A stretch of DNA of 6,449 bases from an uncultured Paracoccaceae bacterium (GTDB lineage: Bacteria > Pseudomonadota > Alphaproteobacteria > Rhodobacterales > Rhodobacteraceae), in the NCBI GenBank assembly GCA_937927885.1, contig CALEZJ010000343.1, forward strand, positions 1 through 6,449, written 5' to 3'. The translations under genes were made by a program, and so were the position numbers. Shown piece after piece: positions 1 to 4,936 of the stretch; within the stretch, counting starts at the first letter, position 1, and the number at the start of each line of letters is the position of its first letter. A model generated the notes under the pieces. That model had not been told where the DNA came from. It saw only the letters and a list, made by a program, of their open reading frames with translations, and made no database searches.

Positions 1-49
1 CGGCGAACACGAGGCCGCGATCGAGGCGTACGGCAACGGCATAGGTCAT
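1..49 (-). CDS. Anbu-type proteasome-like peptidase, N-terminus only (cut by window edge)
   Basis: Only the first 16 codons are inside the window, reading MTYAVAVRLDRGLVFA from the ATG at 49-47. This matches the start of Anbu (the bacterial 'ancestral beta subunit' of the proteasome/HslV superfamily), whose proteins typically begin MTYxVGxxLDxGLVF followed by a SDTRTNAG segment that would lie beyond the edge. In that family the Thr after the initiator Met is the expected N-terminal nucleophile, and Thr2 is present here. A GAGGG ribosome binding site lies about 6 nt upstream on the minus strand. The gene follows a transglutaminase-like gene by 32 bp in the same direction, the usual arrangement of the Anbu operon (Anbu, transglutaminase, alpha-E domain protein, ATP-grasp-like protein). 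The identification rests on a short stretch plus this context. Both leucines use CTC. Confidence 0.72.
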   Translation of the reverse strand, partial: MTYAVAVRLDRGLVFA

Positions 50-81
50 ATCGGCCCTCGTCGCGCAATCGAATCGAGCGG

Positions 82-745
82 CTACTGCTGACCGGCCGCC
101 GCCGCGACATTGACCTCGACGGCGAGCGATTCACCTGCGCCACCTCGTCGCGATCCACGGATCGGCGCCGCGTGGTGGGCATCGAGCCCGGCGGAGAGGC
201 GCACGTAGTGATCCGTCGGGCAGAGGCGGTTCGCCACGTCGAAGCCGAGCCAGCCGAGCCCGTCGACGTAGGCCTCGGACCAGGCGTGGTGGGCGACGGC
301 ATGCGTCGCCTCGCCGGTCAGCAGGTAGCCTGTGACGTAGCGCGCCGGGATGCCCGCCAAGCGCGCCGCGGCGATGAAGATGTGCGCGTGGTCCTGGCAG
401 ACCCCGCGCCCGGCGGCGAGGGCCTCGGCGGCCGTCGTCTCGGCGCTCGTCACGCCCGGAAGGTACTCGACGCGATCCCGGATGGCGTCCATCAGCGTGT
501 GCAGCCAGGGGATGATGTCGGCCCCGGGGCCAGCGGACGTCAGCGCCGCGATGGCGGGCGTCGCCTGCGTCAAGCCTGTGCGCCGCAGGTGGACCCGCAG
601 CGGCACGGCCTCGAGGAGGCCGAGCACGACCCCTGCCCTGTCCTCGGTCTCGACCGTGCCCGTTGCCGTGAGCTCGATCTCCTGGTGCCGCGTGTTGACC
701 ACGAGGAGGTGCAGACTGTTGCCGAAGCCGTCCCGGCCTTCGCGC
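82..745 (-). pseudogene. Transglutaminase-like cysteine protease, 5'-truncated at a hybrid junction
   Basis: This is the C-terminal part of a transglutaminase-like domain protein of the bacterial Anbu-linked kind. Recognisable homology starts at the RDGFGN motif (strand region of the N-terminal beta domain) and runs to a normal C-terminus, where an APIRGSRRGG segment precedes the TAG stop at 84-82. The papain-like catalytic triad is intact: Cys in GRGVCQDHAH (codon about 399-397), His in HHAW and Asp in the GFD motif. The family's usual first 45-50 residues (an 'HxTxYxY'-like beta-strand start) are missing. An open frame does extend to a TTG at 789, but those 13 extra residues are an out-of-frame reading of the neighbouring methyltransferase, so that start is not credible. 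In the family the gene sits in an operon with Anbu, which follows 32 bp downstream. Function in these clusters is thought to concern processing or cross-linking of peptides, but no substrate is established. Leucine codons are CTC-rich, unlike the rest of the window. The left edge is secure; the right edge is approximate within about 15 bp. Confidence 0.82.
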
Positions 746-1003
746 AGCGTTGCGGCGGGCGAGGTCGGCGTAATCGGCCTGGCGTTCAACCCCTGTCAGC
801 GAAAGGCCCGGGATACGACACCCCAACGCCAGTAGGGCAACCCCCGCACCGCAGCCCAATTCCAGCACCGACTGCCCGGCGCGCGCCTCCACTGCCGCGG
901 CCAGCAGCACCGGATCGGTGGCGGCACGGTAGCCCCGACGCGGCTGCCATATCGCCAGACGACCGCCCAGGAACACGTCCCGCGTCAGCGCCGCATCATC
1001 CAT
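746..1003 (-). pseudogene. tRNA1(Val) (adenine-N6)-methyltransferase-like (TrmN6 family), N-terminal fragment
   Basis: From the ATG at 1003-1001 about 86 residues resemble the N-terminus of the TrmN6/YfiC class of SAM-dependent methyltransferases, which in E. coli methylates A37 of tRNA1(Val). Visible are the entry motif GYRAATDPVLLAAAV (residues about 24-38), the SAM-binding motif I VLELGCGAG (46-54) and the acidic loop TGVERQADYADLARRN (70-85). Homology then stops. The family is about 240-260 residues long and carries its catalytic NPPY motif further downstream, and that part is absent. The reading frame stays open by chance to 131, through antisense-free but out-of-frame transglutaminase DNA, giving a 290-codon hybrid that should not be taken as a genuine methyltransferase. 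The start codon lies inside the last codons of the DUF2007 gene (8-nt overlap) with no obvious Shine-Dalgarno, suggesting coupled translation. Assignment to TrmN6 rather than another small-molecule or RNA N6-methyltransferase is by motif and neighbourhood. Confidence 0.8.
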
Positions 1004-1199
1004 CCAGCGGCACGCCATTGTCGCGCAGGATCGCGCGCGCCATGAACAGATCGGCGTCGCGCACAAACAGCCGCTGCGGCACGATGGCCAATGCGCTCAT
1101 ATGGACGTCGGTGGTAAACGACTCTATACCTTCGCCGGTCAAGAGGGCGGTTGCAAAGGGGATGAGTGTCGGATCACTCGTGCGCAGCAGTTCTTTCAT
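996..1199 (-). CDS. DUF2007 family small protein
   Basis: A 67-residue protein starting MKELLRTSDPTLIPFATALL and containing the family's GEGI, DVHMS and VRDADLFMARAILRDNG segments. DUF2007 proteins are small ferredoxin-like-fold proteins labelled 'putative signal transducing protein'; no biochemical role is established. In alphaproteobacteria the gene commonly lies between a divergent polyprenyl synthase gene and a tRNA methyltransferase gene, exactly as here. It overlaps the methyltransferase start by 8 nt. The chosen ATG (1199-1197) is where family similarity starts; an upstream in-frame extension to 1406 only reads antisense through ispB. No Shine-Dalgarno is seen, but a TTGACA hexamer is placed so that transcription could begin at or next to the ATG. 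The segment between HMSAL and the VPQRL strand looks about five residues shorter than relatives I remember, which often carry an EGSIG-like turn there. Complete, with its stop at 998-996. Confidence 0.78.
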   Translation of the reverse strand: MKELLRTSDPTLIPFATALLTGEGIESFTTDVHMSALAIVPQRLFVRDADLFMARAILRDNGVPLDG

Positions 1200-1205
1200 G
1201 ACAGC

Positions 1206-1234
1206 AGTTAACGGCATGCCTCCGGGCTTGTCAA
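1206..1234 (-). promoter_or_regulatory. Candidate sigma-70 promoter for DUF2007/methyltransferase, possibly leaderless
   Basis: On the minus strand a perfect TTGACA (1234-1229) is followed after 17 nt by TTAACT (1211-1206), a 3-of-6 match to TATAAT. Seven nt further on is 1199, the A of the DUF2007 ATG, so the predicted transcript would have little or no 5' leader, which fits the absence of a ribosome binding site. The spacer contains the 8-bp palindrome GGCATGCC (1213-1220). The site lies in the 52-bp gap between divergent genes. The -35 is strong and the -10 weak, so this is a prediction from sequence only. Confidence 0.42.
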
Positions 1235-1251
1235 AGCAGAGGCCCGAGGCG

Positions 1252-2241
1252 ATGTCGCGACCCACCCCCCTGGATGCCCTGGCCCTGGCCCTCAGCGACG
1301 ACATGGCGCGGGTGAACACCCTGATCCGCGAGCGCATGGCCTCGGAAAACGCACCGCGCATCCCCGAAGTGACCGCGCATCTGATCGAGGCGGGCGGCAA
1401 GCGCATCCGCCCGATGCTGACGCTGGCCGCGGCAACCTTGTGCGGCTATGTCGGCGATGCGCATGTCAAGCTGGCAGCGACGGTCGAATTCATCCACACC
1501 GCGACGCTTCTGCACGATGACGTGGTCGACGAAAGCGCCAAGCGGCGCGGACGACCGACGGCCAACCTGCTATGGGACAACAAATCCTCGGTTCTGGTCG
1601 GGGATTACCTGTTTGCCCGCGCGTTCCAGATGATGGTCGAACCCGGCAATCTGCGCGCGCTGGGCATCCTGTCGAATGCTGCTGCGGTGATCGCCGAGGG
1701 CGAGGTGCTGCAACTTACGGTGGCCCAGAACATCGATACCGCGGAAGAAACCTACCTGCAGGTGATCCGGGGCAAGACCGCGGCGTTGTTCTCGGCGGCG
1801 ACGCAGGTCGGACCGGTGCTGGCCGACGCGCCCGAGGATCAGGTGCAGGCGTTGTTCGACTATGGCGACGCACTGGGCATCTGTTTCCAGATCGTGGACG
1901 ACTTTCTGGATTACGGCGGGGCGGGTGACCGAACCGGCAAGAATCTGGGCGACGATTTTCGCGAATGCAAGCTGACATTGCCGGTTATTCGGGCGATTGC
2001 GGCGGGTGGGGCGGCAGAACGGCCATTCTGGGAGCGAACGCTGGGCCTGGGGCAGCAGAATCCTGGTGATCTGGAGCACGCCATGGCGCTGATGGCACGC
2101 CACGGAACGCTGGAGAGCACGCGGCAGGCGGCGCTGGACTGGGCGGGGCGTGCGCGCGCGGCGCTGTCACCACTGCCGGATCACGCACTGCGGGGATTGT
2201 TGTCTGATCTTGCGGATTTCGTGGTCGAGCGGGTCAGTTGA
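1252..2241 (+). CDS. ispB: Long-chain all-trans polyprenyl diphosphate synthase (octaprenyl/decaprenyl type, ubiquinone tail)
   Basis: A 329-residue class I trans-prenyltransferase that condenses IPP onto an allylic diphosphate to make the ubiquinone side chain; the enzyme is cytosolic. All family signatures are present: GGKRIRP (residues 48-54, IPP binding), first aspartate-rich motif DDVVD (89-93) followed by RRGRPTAN, the KTA triplet (175-177), second aspartate-rich motif DDFLD (216-220) and the GKNLGDDFRECKLTLP segment (230-245). The residue five before the first motif is the small Ala84, as in long-chain enzymes, where bulky residues would stop elongation early. Rhodobacterales make ubiquinone-10, so decaprenyl is the likely product, but chain length cannot be read from sequence. 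The ATG at 1252 is preferred: family similarity begins just after it, and AGAGG lies 9 nt upstream. The frame is open back to 172 only because of GC-rich antisense DNA. The gene is divergent from DUF2007 and convergent with ispE (32-bp gap). C-terminus ERVS is intact. Confidence 0.95.
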   Translation: MSRPTPLDALALALSDDMARVNTLIRERMASENAPRIPEVTAHLIEAGGKRIRPMLTLAAATLCGYVGDAHVKLAATVEFIHTATLLHDDVVDESAKRRGRPTANLLWDNKSSVLVGDYLFARAFQMMVEPGNLRALGILSNAAAVIAEGEVLQLTVAQNIDTAEETYLQVIRGKTAALFSAATQVGPVLADAPEDQVQALFDYGDALGICFQIVDDFLDYGGAGDRTGKNLGDDFRECKLTLPVIRAIAAGGAAERPFWERTLGLGQQNPGDLEHAMALMARHGTLESTRQAALDWAGRARAALSPLPDHALRGLLSDLADFVVERVS

Positions 2242-2273
2242 CGGCGCGTACGGCGTAACGGGCGCATCCCCCC
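2242..2273. other. Convergent gap between ispB and ispE without recognisable terminator
   Basis: This 32-bp stretch separates the two converging stop codons. It contains the self-complementary CGTACG but no stem followed by a T-run on either strand, so transcription of the two genes probably ends by Rho or overlaps into the opposite gene. Confidence 0.4.
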
Positions 2274-3110
2274 TCATGCACTGCCCAGACTGCGGGTCGC
2301 GGCAACGAAGCGACCCGGCAACGCCAGCGCCTCGGCGGCGGCGGTCAGCGACGCCTTGTCGGCAAAGAGCCCAAAGCAGGTGGCTCCAGATCCGGTCATC
2401 CGGGCCAACCGGCAACCGGGCTGTGCCGCGATCTGATCCAGGATCGCGCCGATTTCCGGCATCAACCGGCGCGCCGGTGCCTCCAGGTCATTGCGCTGAC
2501 CGGTGAGCCACTGGCACAGGTCCGCGGAATCGCGCCAATGTGGCAGGACCTCGGGCATCGGGGGGTTGCTCTTTTGCGTCAGGGCCTTGAAGACGGATGG
2601 GGTTGACAGCCCCTGCCCCGGATTGACCAGGAGCAGCCAGAGCGCCGGTACCCCGTCCAAGGGCTGGACCACCTCGCCCAGCCCCCGCATGCGAGCGGGT
2701 TGCGGAGCCAACATGCAGACTGGCAGATCGGCCCCCAGACCCATCAGGGCCGACGTCTCGGGCAGCGCGCACCCCTGAGCGTCGGCCAGCAGATGCAGCG
2801 CGGCGGCCGCGTCTGACGAGCCGCCCCCCATTCCCGAGGCCAGCGGCAGCGCCTTGTCGAGGTGAAAGGCCGCGTGCCGCGCCCCCGCAAGCCGCGCCGC
2901 GCGCAGCACCAGATTGTCGCTTTCTGCCGACAGCGCATCCCCGTAGCGCCCCGAAAGGGCCAGCGTCAGTTCCTCGCCCGCCGCCAGCGACAACCGGTCG
3001 CCCACTTCGGCAAAGACAACGATCGAGTCGAGCAAGTGATAGCCATCAGCACGCTGCCCGGTCACATGCAGCGTCAGGTTGATCTTGGCCGGAGCCAGCC
3101 GCGACGCCAT
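2274..3110 (-). CDS. ispE: 4-diphosphocytidyl-2-C-methyl-D-erythritol kinase
   Basis: A 278-residue GHMP-superfamily kinase that phosphorylates the 2-hydroxyl of CDP-methylerythritol with ATP, the fourth step of the MEP pathway to IPP and DMAPP. It carries the N-terminal substrate motif PAKINLTLHVTG with catalytic Lys9, the glycine-rich ATP loop PLASGMGGGSSDAAA (residues 89-103), the GADLPV segment with catalytic Asp128, and the C-terminal GHMP motif MTGSGATCFGLF (238-249). The length is normal and there is no sign of damage. The ATG overlaps the stop of the upstream TPR gene by one nucleotide (TGATG) and no clear Shine-Dalgarno is seen, so translation is probably coupled to the TPR gene and the two are co-transcribed. 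Its 3' end faces ispB, so two genes of isoprenoid and quinone precursor supply converge here on opposite strands. Confidence 0.96.
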   Translation of the reverse strand: MASRLAPAKINLTLHVTGQRADGYHLLDSIVVFAEVGDRLSLAAGEELTLALSGRYGDALSAESDNLVLRAARLAGARHAAFHLDKALPLASGMGGGSSDAAAALHLLADAQGCALPETSALMGLGADLPVCMLAPQPARMRGLGEVVQPLDGVPALWLLLVNPGQGLSTPSVFKALTQKSNPPMPEVLPHWRDSADLCQWLTGQRNDLEAPARRLMPEIGAILDQIAAQPGCRLARMTGSGATCFGLFADKASLTAAAEALALPGRFVAATRSLGSA

Positions 3111-4822
3111 CAGCGCGCCGGGTGCAGCGGCGCCTCGCCCGCCTCGCTGCGCACCGCGTCCAGCCCGATCTCAAGCTTGCGGCGGATACGAGCCTCATCA
3201 AGGTCGTCCGCAGGCGCAAAGGACAGCGCGCGGCGCCACTGGAACCGGGCCTCGCGTTCGCGCCCGACTGCCCAATAGACATCACCCAGATGGTCGTTCA
3301 GGATCGCATCGGTCGGCGCCAGTTCCACGGCGCGCTCCATGTGCGGCAGCGCTTCGCTATAGCGGCCCAGCCGGAACAGCGCCCAAGCGAGCGAGTCCAG
3401 GATATAGCCGCTGGACGGTTCGCCAGCCACCGCGCGCTCGATCATTTCGAGCGCCTCGTCCAGGTTCTCGCCGCGTTCGACCAGCGAATAACCCAGGTAA
3501 TTCAGAAGCGAAGGCTGGTCAGGCTGGATCGCCAGAGCGGCGCGGAAATCGGCCTCGGCGGCGGGCCAGTCGTTCAGCCGCGACCGGACTATGGCACGCG
3601 CATATAGCGTCTGCCACTCTGGCGCGCGGCCCGTTTCGTCCAGGATGCCCAGGGCGCGGCTATAAGCCACGTCAGCGGCGGCAAACTGACTGTCCCGGCG
3701 CAGGAAATCGCCCAGCACACTGAGCGCGGCAAAAGAGCGCGGGTTGGTGGTGGCCAGGTCGTTCAGAATGGCAATCGCTTCGCTGCGCTGGCCCAGCGTT
3801 TCCAGCACCTGCGCGCGGCCCATGCTCGCTGCCATCCCAAAGACATCCTGCGCCGGAATGCGCGCATAGGCAGCGGCGGCGGCTTCGGGCTGGCTCAACG
3901 ATTCAAAGATGCGGCCGATCAGCAGTTGCGCGTCGGTCAGATCGGGGTTCAGCCAGACCGCTGCCTGCGCATAGAGGATCGCCTCGTGCAGGTTTTCCGA
4001 GGCTTCCATCGCGCTCGCCATGACGGAAAAGACCTCGGCCATCCCCTTTGTCGGGCTGTCGATCAGATCGAAAGGCAGAGCCCTGCGGGCCTCGAAGGCC
4101 TCGCGCAGTCGCCCCAGCATCGGGTCGATCGAGCCCGCGAAAACGTCGTCGATCAGCGCCAGCGCGTCGTCAAAGCGTTCGGTCTGGCCCAAGAGCAGCG
4201 CGTAGGCGACATAGCCCCGCCGGTTCAATGCCTGCGAGACGCCGTCGGCAGGGTCCTCGATCAGAGCGACCGCGCCTTCGACGTCACCGACCAGGGCGCG
4301 CGCCAGGGCGCGGCAGTAGACAGAGAACGGACGCATCCCCTCGATGCGTGCCACCGCATCGAATGCGGCTTCGGCGTCGGACATCCGCCCGGCGGCCAGA
4401 TGCGCCCAAGCCACCGCCAGCGACGAGATAAGCCGGTGGACTGGGGCGTTACCCGCGGTCAATTCCAGCACCGAAGCCGGGTCCTGCTGCACGAAACCCT
4501 GTGCGATCAGAACCAACGCTGCGGCAGGATTGCTGGCGTCGAGCGCGCGAAGCGAGGTCGCCGCACGCACCGCCAAGGCGGTCTCTCCGGAAGACAGGGC
4601 ACCCAGCACCAGCGCCTCGAGCGTCGCGGGGTTATCGGGCCGCGCAAGATGCAGGCGCTCGAGATAGGGCAGCGAGCCTGCGAAATCGGACTGCGACCCT
4701 GCGAGACGGGCGGCCAGAAAGGCCCCGGCTTCGTCCGATTGCGCGGAGGCTGGCCCCGCCGCCGCGGCCCAGAGCCCGGCACAGAGGATCGAGGACAGGA
4801 TCAGGCGGCTCTGGCTGGACAA
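3110..4822 (-). CDS. Exported tetratricopeptide-repeat protein, LbcA-like context
   Basis: A 570-residue protein made mostly of helical TPR hairpins. From the chosen TTG (4822-4820) it begins with a typical Sec signal peptide: Arg6, a hydrophobic core around residues 7-23 and an ASA|Q cleavage site after about residue 27. The Cys at 14 sits in SSILC, which is not a good lipobox, so a soluble periplasmic protein is predicted. Irregular repeats fill about 29-100 and 268-393. Four clear tandem TPRs follow at about 402-437, 438-470, 472-504 and 506-538, with W/LG/Y/A/A/P pattern residues such as LLNYLGYSLVERG and LDSLAWALFRLGRYSEAL. The C-terminal block resembles Pseudomonas LbcA (PA4667), the adaptor of the periplasmic protease CtpA, which is likewise encoded near ispE. 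That link is inference; generic 'TPR protein' is safe. TTG is preferred over ATGs at 4918/4915 because GAGGAA lies 5 nt upstream and the signal peptide then starts correctly. Confidence 0.88.
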   Translation of the reverse strand: MSSQSRLILSSILCAGLWAAAAGPASAQSDEAGAFLAARLAGSQSDFAGSLPYLERLHLARPDNPATLEALVLGALSSGETALAVRAATSLRALDASNPAAALVLIAQGFVQQDPASVLELTAGNAPVHRLISSLAVAWAHLAAGRMSDAEAAFDAVARIEGMRPFSVYCRALARALVGDVEGAVALIEDPADGVSQALNRRGYVAYALLLGQTERFDDALALIDDVFAGSIDPMLGRLREAFEARRALPFDLIDSPTKGMAEVFSVMASAMEASENLHEAILYAQAAVWLNPDLTDAQLLIGRIFESLSQPEAAAAAYARIPAQDVFGMAASMGRAQVLETLGQRSEAIAILNDLATTNPRSFAALSVLGDFLRRDSQFAAADVAYSRALGILDETGRAPEWQTLYARAIVRSRLNDWPAAEADFRAALAIQPDQPSLLNYLGYSLVERGENLDEALEMIERAVAGEPSSGYILDSLAWALFRLGRYSEALPHMERAVELAPTDAILNDHLGDVYWAVGREREARFQWRRALSFAPADDLDEARIRRKLEIGLDAVRSEAGEAPLHPAR

Positions 4823-4827
4823 GGGGA

Positions 4828-4833
4828 TTCCTC
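4828..4833 (-). promoter_or_regulatory. Ribosome binding site deciding the TTG start of the TPR gene
   Basis: Read on the minus strand this is GAGGAA, a near-ideal Shine-Dalgarno, 5 nt before the TTG at 4822. It fixes the start that places a canonical signal peptide at the very N-terminus, whereas the ATG starts at 4918 and 4915 have no comparable site and add about 30 Arg/Pro-rich residues. Confidence 0.7.
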
Positions 4834-4853
4834 GCGCTCGGGGACTGACCCCA

Positions 4854-4882
4854 GATGTAGCGGTCCTCTCCCCCAAGGGCAA
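4854..4882 (-). promoter_or_regulatory. Weak candidate promoter for the TPR-ispE unit
   Basis: On the minus strand TTGCCC (4882-4877, 4 of 6 matches to the -35 consensus) is followed after 17 nt by TACATC (4859-4854, 3 of 6 matches to the -10). It would give a leader of about 25 nt carrying the GAGGAA ribosome binding site. The 114-bp gap after ETF-QO makes a separate promoter plausible, but the hexamers are weak and read-through from ETF-QO is equally possible. Confidence 0.27.
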
Positions 4883-4883
4883 C

Positions 4884-4897
4884 CGGCGCTGGCGCCG
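4884..4897 (-). other. Small GC hairpin between ETF-QO and the TPR gene
   Basis: On the minus strand CGGCGCCAGCGCCG can fold into a 5-bp stem (CGGCG/CGCCG) with a CCAG loop, about 40 nt after the ETF-QO stop. There is no T-run after it, so it does not qualify as an intrinsic terminator. It could slow polymerase or be chance in GC-rich DNA. No other stem with a U-tract is visible in this gap. Confidence 0.25.
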
Positions 4898-4936
4898 CAC
4901 CGCCCCCGGGGCCATCACGCAAACGCGAGTCTGGCG

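Noticed and set aside
738..755. Mobile-element insertion as the cause of the junction
   Set aside because: No transposase, inverted repeat end, target duplication or integrase is visible on either side within the window.
82..789. Treating the transglutaminase as a complete 235-residue protein from the TTG at 789
   Set aside because: The first 13 residues are encoded by DNA that in another frame gives the conserved methyltransferase sequence, and the family's N-terminal strand is missing.
172..1251. Plus-strand open frame running into ispB, making an apparent 689-residue protein
   Set aside because: The first 360 codons are antisense to the transglutaminase, methyltransferase and DUF2007 genes, are low-complexity Arg/Pro/Gly-rich, and show no prenyl synthase domain. 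The true ispB start at 1252 has a ribosome site and begins the family similarity.
2503..3285. Several plus- and minus-strand open frames overlapping ispE and the end of the TPR gene
   Set aside because: They are out-of-frame or antisense readings of genes with intact motifs, rich in Arg/Pro/Ser, with no recognisable domains or ribosome sites.
3110..4822. Lipoprotein signal in the TPR protein at the Cys in SSILC
   Set aside because: The residues before the Cys (S-I-L) do not fit the lipobox [LVI][ASTVI][GAS]C, while an ASA|Q signal peptidase I site follows at a normal distance.
4048..4848. Plus-strand open frames within the TPR gene
   Set aside because: They are antisense shadows created by high GC at third positions; their compositions are Arg/Ala/Pro-rich and no family is recognisable.
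4899..4918. CCCCGGGG-containing GC-rich palindrome after ETF-QO as a terminator
   Set aside because: It has no loop and no following T-run, so it does not meet the pattern of an intrinsic terminator.
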